DNA of 64,000 nt from Pictodentalium vernedei (GCA_031216915.1 CM062296.1:63663084-63727083); one strand, 5' to 3'. Positions 23,447 through 34,689 are shown, counted from the first letter of the stretch. Made by a program: numbers and translations. Notes: a model not told the origin generated them from the letters alone.

Positions 23447-24095
23447 ATAATTGAACAGTGCAAGGGAGATAATGCCCGTCTGTCATAATGCGAAATCCAT
23501 GATTTTTTTTAGACAAGGGATATGGATAGACATGCCTTTGTTGGCTCATAACTTAATTATAACTTATAAGTATCTGCATCCGAGTCTTTCAATCTCTACT
23601 GCCTGGATGTGTTCATCAGCTAGCCTGAGGCTTTGGGCTAAGTGTGTATGGGAAATTATTGGGAATAAAAAAAGAGAGCGGTGTGTGTGAGAGAGAGAGA
23701 GAGTGACTGAATGTGTTTGTGTGTGAGGGTGGATGGGAATGCATGCGAGATGGTTGGGGGGGCAACTGGGGGGCAAAGCCTTCGTTGGGGGGGGGGGGGG
23801 GCAAATGCCCCCCCCCCCCCCCCCCCGTAGCGCCGCCACTGTTTCAAGAAGGAAAAAACATAATCCTATGAAGTACTTCAAAATGTACCATGGCTCTACC
23901 TTACCTTACCTTCTAACACCCCATTATATATCACTGATCTCTCCAGCACTCGCGGAAACCCAAAGCTATAACATTCGAAACAACTCTAACCCGAGTAACG
24001 CCAGGTGCCGACCTCACAGTCACCAATCTTCCTTTTTACCTTCCACAACCGATCTTTGGAATGAAACCTCAATTCAGGTGAGAGAAAACTCTTAA
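22925..24095 (+). pseudogene. LINE RT C-terminal part, split by a hAT MITE
   Basis: RT thumb and C-terminal text is seen in two pieces. 22940-23140 has FRVDRKALERVYL and ECADIV, then ELERIQIQAARIVTGGTES, with one frameshift near 22980. 23842-24095 has SRRKKHNPMKYFKMYHGS, PYLLTPHYISLISPAL, then YNIRNNSN and FLPSTTDLWNETS. The pieces join in order across a 696-bp insertion. These blocks are standard for LINE RT ends. The minus-strand RT fragment at 18.5 kb also ends near the equivalent of LEY, but the two are not clearly the same family. Confidence 0.8.
23146..23841. mobile_element. hAT MITE, CAGTGGCGGCGC ends, perfect 8-bp TSD (696 bp)
   Basis: The ends are CAGTGGCGGCGCCAG and GTAGCGCCGCCACTG. 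The identical octamer TTTCAAGA lies at 23138-23145 and 23842-23849. An 8-bp duplication with CAG...CTG ends is diagnostic of hAT-type transposition. The interior has poly-G, a (GA)n block at 23389-23442, GT/GA repeats and poly-C, and no ORF. It interrupts the LINE RT relic. A 624-bp sibling is at 32958-33581. Confidence 0.93.
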
Positions 24096-24559
24096 TCCCA
24101 CCGGCTTCGAATGGTATCTTAACGAGAACATTCGTCTCTCGGGAAAATTATTTCAAAAGAAAGAAGAAATTATGGATGTTTCTATGTCTTCCATTTAAGT
24201 AAATCATTATCCAAACACGTGCGACATTTCCGACAGCAAGTGTTCATTGCATAAACTTATAAAAGCGTATGTTCCAAAAGTCAAATCAATAGTGAAATAA
24301 AAAAAAATAATGATACAATGTCCAATGGTTTGTTATTTTTGTGTTACTCACACCTCCCGTAAATCATATCAGGTATGAGTTGTTCAGCTGTGGGTACGAG
24401 TTGTCAAGACAAAAATGGGTACGAGTCGTCCAATTTTGGGTACGGCTTGACTGGTACGAGTTGCCGTAGGAAAGATTGTCTAGGAACCATTAATAATAAT
24501 TCTTTGGGGTCGCACTGAGTGACGAGTGTACATATATGTAAATGTGCGCAAAAACATTC

Positions 24560-24730
24560 CGCACCTGAGTAATTTCGTCCCCCAAACCAGTTCTTTCCCA
24601 GTAAAAAAAAAGTAATTTCGTACCCAAAATATAAAAATAGTTGAATTGGATGTCTTTGACAAGTAAGCTCCAGTAAATTCAGAGACGGAGTAAATTGCAC
24701 CCGTAAAATGGTAGTATATGAATTTTCGAG
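24560..24730. repeat. Tandem GTAATTTCGTACCC words
   Basis: The words GTAATTTCGTCCCCCAAA and AAGTAATTTCGTACCCAAA, plus weaker forms, follow the foldback arm. Their inverse (GGGTACGAAATT) is repeated at 32813-32925, suggesting end fragments of another foldback family. Confidence 0.5.
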
Positions 24731-24895
24731 GGAAACACCAGAAACCGTAACCATTTGAACTCTCATGGTATATTCCATGCCAGTTCAATGGCAGCAATTA
24801 GAAGATTTCATATTAATTATTTGGGGTAGACCAATTAATCTTTTCAACGTGGCAGCCCCAAGGCTGATTGATTGCTCAGCGCACACATTTACTGA

Positions 24896-25465
24896 ACGGG
24901 AGCGTGTCTTTTCGGTCTCGGGAACATTCGGCCTCAGCATTCGGCCTCGGAAACATTCGGCCCCGGGAACTTTCGGCCTGGGAACATTCGGCCAGAACTT
25001 CACTATACTGCATGCAGAAGAACTTATGAAAACAAAATTTTTAAGATGAGTTGTACCAAACAACATTCAAGAAGAAACATATCATTTCGGGTTTGCATGT
25101 CGGCATTGGAACACATACATTGTCATTCTGTTATTCAGTTCTATTGGATTTTATATTTCATTATTCATTATGGATTGGTCTTGTGCTTAATATATTTCTA
25201 CTTTAGGAATAAAGGTAGGTACGCCGTTTATATTATTCTTTAAAAAATATTCTCGAAAACCTCCTAATGTAAAAACAAACTAAAAAAATGAACTAAAAAA
25301 TTATTTTTTAAAGTTATTTTTCAACTCCCAAACTCCGAAATTTTTTACCAAAAGTGGGAACATTCGGCATCAAAAGTGGGAACATTCGGCCTCGACTGAG
25401 GCCGAATGTTCCCGGAAAAATACCTGGGGCCGAATGTTCCCGAGGCCGAAAAGACCCGGACCCTA
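24896..25465. mobile_element. Foldback element with arms of GGGAACATTCGGCC words (~570 bp)
   Basis: The left arm (24905-25002) has TCTTTTCGG then CTCGGGAACATTCGGCC repeated about five times. The right arm (25350-25460) holds two forward words and then the inverse, GGCCGAATGTTCCC, ending CGAGGCCGAAAAGACCCGG, which mirrors the left end. The middle is AT-rich and non-coding. Confidence 0.7.
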
Positions 25466-25659
25466 CTGAACAGTCATACCATTTAATGACGTTATGACGC
25501 ACATGTATCATGTTCCTGGCCAGAAAAGCGGCCGATCGGGTTCAAGGGGCTAAATGTATTTAAGGAACTGCCGAATTGTGGGAGTAACTTGCCAGTGGCT
25601 GCAGAGTGCTGTTTTCTCAAAACAACACACATTTATATGACATCACAGAAAATCGGTGT

Positions 25660-26345
25660 TCCACCAGGGGGAGGGGCAGGGGGGGGGGGGGGGCGGCACT
25701 AAAAATTTCAAGACGTGGCGTCCTATTTTTCATTCCACTCCTTTTTACACCCACCCACCCACTACGTGCAAATTTTTTACTACCGTTCTCAGACACCCAC
25801 CTCCCACCCACATTCCCATTAAAATCCAAAATAAACTAACAAACTTAGTGGACACAGCTGTCATTAGGGGGTTTTCATAATGTTCTTAAGCTGGTACCAC
25901 CAATTTAAACCTCTGTGGGCTGCCGTGGGCCCCAATCTACAAATGACAAGCTGTTCATTATCAGGCTTGGCCAGAGCAGGTGTACATATACGGGAACACA
26001 TTTTCATTTGAATTGTTCCCAAAATATTATCTGCACATTTTCTTCATTTCGAACAAGACACCCACCCCCTACTAACGTGTGACATTTTCCCAGATTAAGC
26101 CCAATATTCTCACATATAAAGCCTCCTGATGTTGTATTATGTTAAGAGTGTTATGTACAACATCATCTTTAAGGTTTGAAACACAAATGATGGTATATAT
26201 TAGCTGATATATTGATATGTTTTTAAAAAATTAAAAAAATTGCACAAGTTGGAAATGCACATTTTTGACGCACTCAAGAGACCCACCCACCCCCACGTCG
26301 CGTCTTGCAAGTTTTTGGTGCCCCCCCCCCCCCCCCCCCCCCCGG
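25660..26345. repeat. Inverted pair GGCACTAAAAATTTCAAGACG / CTTGCAAGTTTTTGGTGCC
   Basis: Next to a poly-G tract at 25680-25694 lies CACTAAAAATTTCAAGACG and CACCCACCCACCC. The inverse (CACCCACCC ... CGTCTTGCAAGTTTTTGGTG) lies next to a poly-C tract at 26321-26343. It is probably a ~680-bp MITE, but terminal sequence and target duplication were not resolved. Confidence 0.45.
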
Positions 26346-27412
26346 CTCCACAATATTTTTCAACGAGTGCATTTTTTTTAGCGGTCATACTAAATATCGA
26401 TGGATACCGAGGTATACGAGGTGAAGGAAAACATGGATGGAAATGGGGTTAGAAACTCTGAAAAGGGTATTGGGTTATGTATTATGAGTATATAAAAAGT
26501 ATATAAAAAGATTCAAGCAGTGTGTGCATGGTTTTAATGCCATATTTGAGAATTATGGTGTTAATGTAATAGCGTTCGCTGAAAAAGCATCCCTTCGGTA
26601 TTCAGTAGGTAGCTTGGTAATTAGTATTTGCAGCGGTAAGCGATAGTGTGAATTGTTAATCACACTGAGACTTGTCAATTAGTTCTCTTTGTCGGCAATT
26701 GCAATCAAAGCCCGCTTCCCAAACTCAACACACATATTATGTGCCGGGCATTTGAAGGAGAATGCGCTCCACAATCTTCATAAAATACATAACAAAGGAA
26801 CCGCAAATAACATGATCAGCATTATCTTCAGTTGAGATAATGTCTTCTCACGAACGAGGACCCTGTTGTATACAGAGAAATTTCAACCGACGAATTGACA
26901 ATTTACGGAGACTGCATATATTTGGTATCGACATTTTTACCTAAACTAAAATCCAGTATTCGAACCAAAACAGACACATACTGACGTCCCAAAATTATGG
27001 ACAAATAACAAATGTGAGAGTATGTTTAATATTATAAAAATTGGAAAATGAATGTAGAATTTTTAAATTTTGAAATTGCCAGATCAACTATTAACCCGAA
27101 GTCTTAAGATTGAGCTAGAGTTCCGTTCCGTCTAGATGTGGCAGTGTTCACTTCGGCTACATGTATTTGGGTATTGCGTACTGAGTAACTGAAACATTTT
27201 TCATGGAATGTTATGCAGTAGATAAGCAGGGTAACCTTGTCAGGGAAATAACCGCCAATTAATGACTGTCTTCTCGGCTAATCTCGAAGTGAATTCATAG
27301 TGACCGCCCGGTAAATCGAGACTCAACCTGCCAGATCATTGGCATCATGACATTGACAAACTGACCCCACATTCATCATTTAATTCACTCTCAATCTTTT
27401 TTCTCCATCTCT
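26346..27412. other. No gene recognised
   Basis: AT-rich DNA without a credible ORF or repeat, apart from a short TATATAAAAAG duplication at about 26490-26512. Confidence 0.5.
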
Positions 27413-27661
27413 TTAACCCTTTACCCAACGAATCGCCCGCATCCGACCGCGTAATATGCAAATTCAGCAGCTGAAAAACTATTATTTTTCGAAAAATTTC
27501 AACAAAACCATATCATGTGACCCCTCTTTGGAACGAGCTCGTCGAGCTCGTTCCAAAGAGGGGTCACATGATATGGTTTTGTTGAATTTGTTTGAAAAAA
27601 TGTAAAAAATGATATTTAAAATAATAAATTTTGATATCGTCTGCTTTGGGTAAAGGGTTAA
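27413..27661. mobile_element. piggyBac-type MITE, TTAA-CCCTTTACCCAAC, long central palindrome
   Basis: TTAA (27413-27416) precedes CCCTTTACCCAACG, and GGGTAAAGGG precedes TTAA (27658-27661). The central ~120 bp is a near-perfect palindrome with arms CAACAAAACCATATCATGTG ... TTTGGAACGAGCTCG. TTAA duplication with CCC...GGG ends is the piggyBac signature. Confidence 0.9.
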
Positions 27662-28194
27662 CTGGTATGAAAGTACAGGTACCTCTATTGTATCACTCTA
27701 AACCATACATTACTTTTGTAACTTTACACTTTAGGAGACAACTTACATAAGCCCTTGGCTTGATGTCGAATCTTGTTATTACAGTTAACTATACATAAGT
27801 ACAATACTTTCTATTGTTCAAGTATATTTTATAAATTATATTAATGCCATGTAACAACCAACCATTTTTAAATTTCTCAATAAATATTGTTTAAATCAAA
27901 TTGTCAGATTTGATTGGACAGACTTGAAGACATTGTTATTGACCAATGTCATTACTTTAGGAATTGATATTTTTGGAAGTGATTTTTCATTCGCCAATGA
28001 TGCAAAAAATGCCGTAAGACAAGAAACGAGGTCAGCAGCCACGGTTGATCAACGAATTAAGAACTGTCTATACCTAAAACGGTCACAATTCGTAAAGAGG
28101 GAGAATACCCCGAAAACAAAAAGTGTTAACAACAAAACCAAGGCTAAATATTATATCACGGACTATGTCACGTGACTTCAATAACAACCAACGC
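27662..28194. other. No gene recognised
   Basis: One 83-codon ORF (27924-28175, +) has no recognisable domain. Confidence 0.4.
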
Positions 28195-28510
28195 GACTCC
28201 CTAGCAACGGGCACTACTACACTTGGCAAGGGAGTCATGTTGTCTCCATAACCACCAGTGTGCTTCCCTAGCAACGGTTAACTAATTGGTAGAGTTTGAT
28301 GATATTTCATACATGTAGCTGGACCAAACATTAATCTACACATGTACCAGTGCAACCATAATGTCAGGTGATTTCCTTAGCAACAGAATTCTGTCCTTAG
28401 CAACGGTCTACCCACGGTTTTAATTGAAATGAAATGTTATATTTATGCACACAACTTATTCAGAGACTGAACAAACCTCTGGATGATAAGATCACCTAGC
28501 CCCCTAGCAA
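28195..28510 (+). promoter_or_regulatory. Cluster of CC(C/T)TAGCAACGG words (RFX half-site-like)
   Basis: CCCTAGCAACGG occurs at about 28199 and 28267, CCTTAGCAAC at about 28374 and CCTTAGCAACGG at about 28395. A weaker CCCTAGCAATCG follows at about 28502. GTCACGTGAC precedes them at about 28168. TAGCAAC is half of an RFX X-box. A regulatory role is an inference; the words could instead be a degenerate repeat. Confidence 0.35.
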
Positions 28511-28979
28511 TCGTATACTCCCTAACATGTTAGCCTAACAAACGGCAATTTTTGTCCTATTTCATAAGTTTGGACTGTGAGTGGACCAGAAAAAAACTAA
28601 CAGTCCAACAACGTCATTTTATCTCCACCCCATTTCCATTGCAATGGACTAAATATCTACTCGATTTCTACTAAAGTTTATACATGTATGTAGTACCATG
28701 AGTTACATATAAACCAAATAAACCACGCGGCAATCTAGCCTGGCTCTATTTCATTTAGTATACATAGTTTTATCATTCACAGCCTTTTTGTGATATGTTT
28801 CTACGCAAACGCAATTCAAGGAATGCCACATTTGAAGCATTACGGTGTTTCTCATTAAGGGTACAAAATAGGAACATAACCAATACATCTGTTCTGATGA
28901 TTCTGGTGTTTGATCTTACCAAATGGAATATCTTCGTGCTTATGTTTCCATACACGCTCTACTGTTTCTTGGTAGTACA

Positions 28980-29617
28980 GGGGCGGTGGGACGATTTTCA
29001 AAGTGTGTGTGTGTAGGGGAGGGGGGGGGGGGTGCTGGATCGGGCGATGGTTGGTCGTCGGTATGAGAATTTTAAATTCCAAGGTCCCAAAACCCCCATT
29101 TCCATGCAACAGAGTGGATATTTTGAGATTTTTCAGGAGATGTATTTGAAAGATTTCACACTTTAAGAGCCGTTAAAAAACGTCGGTAAAGCATAAATAT
29201 GAGGTCTATTTATCGGCTTTGGTCGTGACGACCAAATCTGATAAATAGACCTCTCCTGTATGCTTTACCAGCAATTATACTGTCTGTGGATTATCTTGTC
29301 TGGGGGGGGGTGGGGGGGGGGGTGAATTTGGTACTTTTATGCCTGTAAGATTACGATCAACTTCAGTTAACCGATTTATTAGCAGACTGTATACATTTTA
29401 GCGCTTGCTGCAATTTACTGCAAAAAATGATACTAAATCCATCGAAACTGAACCAGTACGAGAGAAACAGCTGGCGAAAATATAGGGGAGGCTCTGGATC
29501 CGTCCCTTGTTTCAGCAGTCACTGTGTTAAAATATATGCATACAAAAAAACATGGCCCGACAAAAAAAGTGGAGGGGCTGACACTCCCCCCCCCCCCCCC
29601 GGTTCCGCCGCCCCTGT
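28980..29617. mobile_element. Candidate hAT-like element, CAGGGGCGG ends, internal palindrome
   Basis: CAGGGGCGGTGGGACG at 28980 pairs with CCGCCGCCCCTG ending near 29616. TAGTA occurs on both outer sides, which is shorter than the usual 8-bp duplication. Inside are poly-G tracts, a palindrome at 29185-29272 (GTAAAGCATA ... AGGTCTATTTATC with inverse) and poly-C. There is no ORF. Confidence 0.45.
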
Positions 29618-29752
29618 AGTAATTAGATAATAACGAAGGTAATGGCACAAAAAACCTCATCGTTATATCACTGAAATATACACGATACCAGATTTGTGTC
29701 TGTATGGCGGAGTGGAGAATCACTGCCATTTTCCCCGTCGTCCTTTTTTGCG

Positions 29753-30594
29753 TACACTCTAAAAGCTCTGGGTACTCTGTGTTACCAAAAGTGGTACTCA
29801 ACTTGTCCCGTGTGGGGTACCAAAAATATGGTATTCCAGGAAACCAAAACATTGTTGGTACTCCAAGAAACCAAACTGTAATGGTACTTCGTTTTGGTTC
29901 TCTAGAAAACCAAAAGTTTGGTACTTTATTATGGTTCTCCAGAGAACTGAACTCAAGTAATTATCCTATGGTGCTCCAAGAAACCAAAAGTTTGGTACTT
30001 ACCCCTCCCCCATCCCTTTCATGTACACAGCATATACATGGGAGGGGTAGGCTCAAATATTGCTCCATTGAGGGACCCAAAGAACTGGACCGAAGTATGA
30101 AAAGCTGCAGAAGTACCAGCCTCCATCACGGGCCAAGATACATTTATTATGTCGATAACACCACAAATCATGTCGCTATGAAAACAATGAAAGAAGAAAA
30201 AATGAGTTATGCAGTTATGCAGTTCCTTTAATAACCTTCAACAGATATTAAAGGCATACACTGCAACTAACACAAATCAAATACAGTTTGCACCAAGTCA
30301 TCCAACCCGCTGCCTATATATGAGCCATTCAATCGCGTTTTCAAGGTCCCAGGCTTCGACCGAAACCTCCATTGTCGATATAGACGACGCGCGCGCTTGG
30401 CGCCCAAGTTGCTCACGTGGTGGATATGCAGGGGATGTAATTCCTGTTTATCGACAGTTTGGTATTCCACAACCATTCATTTGGTATTATACGTGCAAAA
30501 TATAGGGGAGGTTATCAATATTCGAAGTTTTAGGTATCTCATATACTGGTGGTATTCTAGAATACCAAAATGCATTGGGTTTTTTTAGAGTGTA
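29753..30594. mobile_element. TA-flanked element, TACACTCTAAAA ends with tandem GGTACTCC words
   Basis: TACACTCTAAAA starts at 29753 and TTTTTTAGAGTGTA ends at 30594. The left arm to about 30000 is a degenerate array of GGTACTCCAAGAAACCAAA and AGTTTGGTACT words. The right arm (30455-30575) has inverse TTTGGTATTCC and GGTATTCTAGAATACC words. The ORF of 175 codons here simply reads the array. Confidence 0.75.
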
Positions 30595-30599
30595 GTATT

Positions 30600-31560
30600 G
30601 GTATAATGTTCTTGTTTGTAGCAATTTTGGTGCATTCAGCGTGCATTACAAAATAGAATGTTGTTCTTCTTGAAGATGACGAGCTATTTGTGACGTCATT
30701 CCAGTTTCTTGTGTCGGCGTGACGCTTCAAATCGATCCGTTGCGGTACTGACAGAATATTAGCGACTGGCCTACAATTATGGCTGAACAAGATTTCAGGA
30801 CAGATAAGAATTCAGCAATCCTATCAAGGTTCAGATCAACTTGGTGGGTCTTTACGGAACAAGCTAGATGGTTAACAAAAAGAGATTCAATATTTAAAAA
30901 AGTGTGATTTTACGACACTGACGATTGGCGAAACAGACTCTAAGCGTCGTCACACTTCTTTCGAGTCACTGCAGAATATTTATTTTCATTTGTCACTCAG
31001 TCTGTGACTCTGTGTTGTTTAGGTTATTACCCATTAACCTAAAACGCCAAAATGATTTAAAACAGTTGCATAAATTTAACAAATTAGCTGTAATGAGCCA
31101 AAATGTTCTAGTGACAGCACTTGCGACCGAATTCAGTGATTGACCTGCATACGCACTTCATTCAGACGCCGAGGAAGCCAATAAATTACAAAGCTACCTA
31201 TTTAATATCGGGGACAGTTTTCGGCGACAACTCGATCTGTATATCTTGCATTTACTGGAATAAATCAACGGTCATACATGTATCTGCTTATTTTCTTTCA
31301 CCTGGGTATCCCTCAGTATACCTCGATATCCCTCGGTATTTAGTAGGACCCTTTTTTAGCTCCCGTAAAATCGAAAACAGGAACAATTGCACTCGTACCC
31401 GTCTCATTTCCAGGACTGCTGCCGAAAATACCGCTCTCAGCCCCATTTTGGAATATAATTGCTCAATTAACGGAATAAATGGTCGTTAATCCGTTTTTTT
31501 TAAAAAAAAACATCCATTAACTTATATACCCCTCCCCTTTTTACTGGTTTCGCTTTTGCT
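30600..31560. other. No gene recognised
   Basis: Several ORFs of 60-122 codons overlap on both strands, with no domain. Nothing else was seen. Confidence 0.45.
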
Positions 31561-31566
31561 CTTTTT

Positions 31567-31965
31567 TGTTCGTTCTTTAGTAGGGTCACACTGAAAGCAG
31601 TAGTCCGAGTCCGCAAGTCGAAAAATGACGAGTCGAATCATGTTTGTGGGTGTTAATCTCTTAAAGTAAACGATGCACATATTCCCTTTAGATATGCTGT
31701 GCTTATTTGAAAGGAGAGTATTTACAATTAAAATTTTGTGTACATTTTGTTTTCTTTCTGTGATTTTTGTTCGTTCGTTAGTAGAAGGACCAAACTGAAA
31801 GACGTAGTCCGTGTCGGAAAAAAACCGAGTCGAATCAAGTTTCTGGGTGTTAATCTCTTAAAGTAAACAATACAAATGATACTTCTAGATATGCTATGCT
31901 TATTTGAAAGAAGAGTTGTCAAAATTTAAATTTTGTTCGAATTGTTCTTCTTTCTGTGATTTAGC
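31567..31965 (+). repeat. Tandem duplication, ~201-bp unit
   Basis: TGTTCGTTC..TAGTAG, GTAGTCCG, GAGTCGAATCA, GGGTGTTAATCTCTTAAAGT and TATGCTTATTTGAAAG recur in order starting at about 31567 and 31768. The copies are about 85% similar by eye. Confidence 0.85.
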
Positions 31966-32142
31966 CTACAGACAACTTGTCATCACCGAATCAGTAAAAG
32001 GTTCGTACTGGGTTTACTAGAGTCCACTTCTCCCCGGGCCCATGCGGACTTGGATTAGTTTTCCGTAGCAGCTGCATCTCTAATCATAACATGGAATAGG
32101 AAAAATTCACGTCTCAAACTAGTTTGGTCTAAAAGACTGTCA

Positions 32143-32262
32143 TTTCAAAGTGTATTTCTATCTTAAAATAAGCTCTGTCTTACTGATAAAAAAGTCCCGA
32201 TAAAACACTGCCATTTCAAAGTGTATTTTTATCTTGTAATTAGCTCTGTTTTACTAAGTAAT
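32143..32262 (+). repeat. Tandem duplication, ~74-bp unit
   Basis: CATTTCAAAGTGTATTTCTA TCTT..AGCTCTGTCTTACT recurs as CATTTCAAAGTGTATTTTTA TCTT..AGCTCTGTTTTACT. Confidence 0.8.
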
Positions 32263-32812
32263 TTTGCTGAATAAAATACGAAAATGAAAAAAAAATGAAT
32301 TACCTTGTTATCTACTGTCAACTTTGTGAAAATAGTCTGTGGAGGGTTGTTATGTTCATTGCCTTTTATAAGAGTACCCCCCTTTTGTGTCAGGGTATCA
32401 GGAATAGCGAAATCTTCTAGAAATGTTGGTGTATCGTCTCTAAGTTCACATTCGTAACAAACTTATTGGGAATCAGTATCTGTCGGTTCGAGTTATGACT
32501 TCTTGTAATATTAATAGGCGCCGCGGCGAACGTGGCCGATGTTAGTTCTAAAATGAATGTATACACACTATGAACAAGCTGTCGGGAGCTCATCGTCTCA
32601 GTTAATCTTCCATGTTTTCACAGCAGTATAACACACTCAGATTGACACAGCATTGGCCTTCCAATTAGTATCCATCATTCTTACAGTGATTTTTTTTCCC
32701 ACTGGGGTCCATTAATCCTGTAAATATCGTTTAAATATGATGTTTTTCAACCTTATTGTATTCCAAACGTGAAATTTTGGCCGTAAAATTAAAAAGCATC
32801 AAAAAGAATTTT
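32263..32812. other. No gene recognised
   Basis: No credible ORF, repeat or RNA gene was seen. Confidence 0.5.
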
Positions 32813-32925
32813 TTTAGGTACGAAATCATTTTTGAGTACGAAATTACATTATAAAATGGGTACGAAATTTCTCAAAATTCTGGGTACTTAATCGTTTTGG
32901 GTACTAAATTATCGCATCTTCTAAA
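32813..32925 (+). repeat. Tandem GGGTACGAAATT words
   Basis: Five or six words of the form GGTACGAAATT / GAGTACGAAATTA / GGGTACTTAAT / GGGTACTAAATTA lie 20-30 bp apart. Their inverse is found at 24560-24630. Confidence 0.6.
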
Positions 32926-32957
32926 TAATAATAGTAGACGGCCGTAAATGGGAAAAG

Positions 32958-33581
32958 CAGTGGCGGCGCCAGAAATTTTTTCGTGGGGGGGGGGGGGGGG
33001 GGGGGGCAAGTAGGGGGGGGGGGCAGACTCCCCATGAAGGGGGCAAATACGTAAAGGATCATATCATTACTTTATTATGAGGTAGTCGAAACTTGGACAC
33101 AAAGTCCGTAATATAATTTTTTGGTTTGGTACGTCCTGTGGACGTACCAAACCAAAAAATGATATTACGGACTTTGGGTCCAAGTTTCGACTAAATGTAA
33201 TGGTAATTAGCGCTCCTCCTTTCAAAAAATCCTGGATCCGCGTCTGGAGAGAGAGAAGGCAGAGATAGAGAGAGGGATAGAGAGAGGGAGGGAGGGAGAG
33301 AGGGACGGAGAGAGAGGGGGAGAGAGAGAGATGGAGGGGGTAGAGAGAGAGAGAGAGAGAAGGGAGAGAGAGAGATGGAGGGGATAGAGAGAGAGGAGAG
33401 ATAGAGAGAGGGAGGGGCAGAGAGAGAGAGGGAGGGAGGGAGGGAGAGAGAGTGTGTGTGTTTGTGTGTTTGGATGGATGTGTGTGTGGTGGGTGGGTGG
33501 GTGGGGGCAAGTGGGGGGCAGAGCCCACGTTTGGGGGGGGGGCAAATGCCTCCCCCGTGCCCCCCTGTAGCGCCGCCACTG
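32958..33581. mobile_element. hAT MITE, CAGTGGCGGCGC family copy 2, perfect 8-bp TSD (624 bp)
   Basis: The ends are identical to the 23.1 kb copy (CAGTGGCGGCGCCAG / GTAGCGCCGCCACTG), with the octamer GGGAAAAG at 32950-32957 and 33582-33589. The interior holds poly-G, a perfect hairpin on TTTTTTGGTTTGGTACGTCC (about 33118-33167), and an extended (GA)n/(GGGA)n block at 33247-33452. The 155-213-codon minus-strand ORFs read this simple repeat and are not genes. Confidence 0.93.
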
Positions 33582-33592
33582 GGGAAAAGGCG

Positions 33593-34052
33593 GTGATGAT
33601 GAAATAATAGTTCAAAAGGTATATTATAGAGATTTTGTATACATCTGTTGGAAAACATATAGCAATAGGACCAGTATATCTCATTTTATAACAGAAAATA
33701 ATATACATTATACGTCGGCTTACAGTTTATACTTAAAGACAACCGTTCGTAGAGAGAAAGCTCAATTGACTGAGTGAAAGACGACGACCTAAAATTCCGA
33801 TATTAATTTCGAGCTAATCGAGCGAACGCAGACGCCCGGAGAAAAAGTAATGGCGGAAAATGAAAAATTGAAACGTGGTGTTGTATATGGAGGTCGTATG
33901 CAGAATTATGAAAAAGAATATAGCGATAGGTTCAGTTTACCGCATTTTATAGCCCCCATTCAAGAAAATAGTACAGAAATCTACAATTTTCTCAGGCTCA
34001 GGTGGAAATCCGTCTCCTATCCTTTGATATTGTAGATCTTGCAGTTTGGGAA
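33593..34052 (+). other. Probable 5' flank of a LINE ORF1
   Basis: Non-coding or poorly coding sequence precedes ORF1. Two similar words (ATAGCAATAGGACCAGTATA TCTCATTTTATA at about 33660 and ATAGCGATAGGTTCAGTTTA CCGCATTTTATA at about 33921) suggest a small internal duplication. Confidence 0.35.
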
Positions 34053-34686
34053 CTATGGAAATTATGGGGAGACTGGCCAAAGTAGAAAATAGACAAGATA
34101 AAATAGAAGACGTCTTAAAAAATCTACAAGAGAAGGTTGAAACATTAGAACGTGAGGCGCAAAGTAATTCAACTGATAGGCCAGACCAGGATATTAACAC
34201 TGAAACAGAGCTAAAAAAATAACCACAGAAGAAAAAAACCGAATTAGACATCGAACAGAGAAAGAAAAACCTAATAATCTTAATATTAAAGAACAGGACG
34301 ACGATGATAACGAAACACGCAAGGAGAAGGACACTAAAGAAGTAAAAAAGGTATGTGCCTTCCTCGACTGCATCCAGGAAGACATGGACATTAAAAAGGT
34401 CATCACACTTGATAAACCGGGCGACAGGCCAAGACCATTGAAGACTGGCCTCCACAGGGAAGACAACAACAAAGATATACTCCAAAATGGTCATAGGCCT
34501 AAACGTACGCAACCGGGGAACACATGCCAACACATAGCATTCAGTAATGACTTGACCACAGATGAACGCGAGGAGAAAAAACTGCTCCTAAAAGAGACAC
34601 AGCAATTGAATGAAAATTCGGCTGACTGGTTTTTCAGAGTAAGAAATCCATCACTGACAAACCAAAAGGTTAAAAGAGAAACTTAA
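34053..34686 (+). pseudogene. LINE ORF1-like protein (coiled coil plus C-terminal domain), frameshifted
   Basis: From ATG 34053 the frame gives MEIMGRLAKVENRQDKIEDV, then LKNLQEKVETLE, a heptad-rich coiled coil, and stops at about 34222. One base of shift restores a Lys/Glu-rich stretch (TEKEKPNNLN.., KEKDTKEVKKVCAFL) that leads into the 100-codon ORF at 34384-34686. There DIKKVITLDKPGDRPRPLK, then FSNDLTTDEREEKKLLLKE and DWFFRVRNPS are typical of ORF1 proteins of animal LINEs (the KPGDRPRPL block and the DLT..ER block). ORF1 proteins bind RNA and form trimers in the retrotransposition particle. No RT follows, so the copy is truncated. Confidence 0.75.
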
Positions 34687-34689
34687 AAG

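Larger units (their letters stand above)
22560..24485. mobile_element. Foldback element with arms of ACAACTCGTACCC words (~1.9 kb)
   Basis: The left arm (22560-22692) has repeated GGACAACTCGTACCCA words, including CCCAAAATTGGACGACTCG and ACCCATTTTTGTC. The right arm (24370-24480) is the inverse of the same words in the same relative order (GACAAAAATGGG, ACGAGTCGTCCAATTTTGGG). The arms enclose a LINE RT relic and a hAT MITE. The order conservation across 1.7 kb argues for one element, or for an inverted duplication. Confidence 0.6.

Noticed and set aside
29704-30231. 175-codon plus-strand ORF as a host gene
   Set aside because: It translates the degenerate GGTACTCC array of a TA-flanked element.
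33067-33708. ORFs of 107-213 codons rich in Ser, Leu and Pro (minus strand)
   Set aside because: They read a (GA)n/(GGGA)n block and poly-G inside a hAT MITE in three overlapping frames; no gene.
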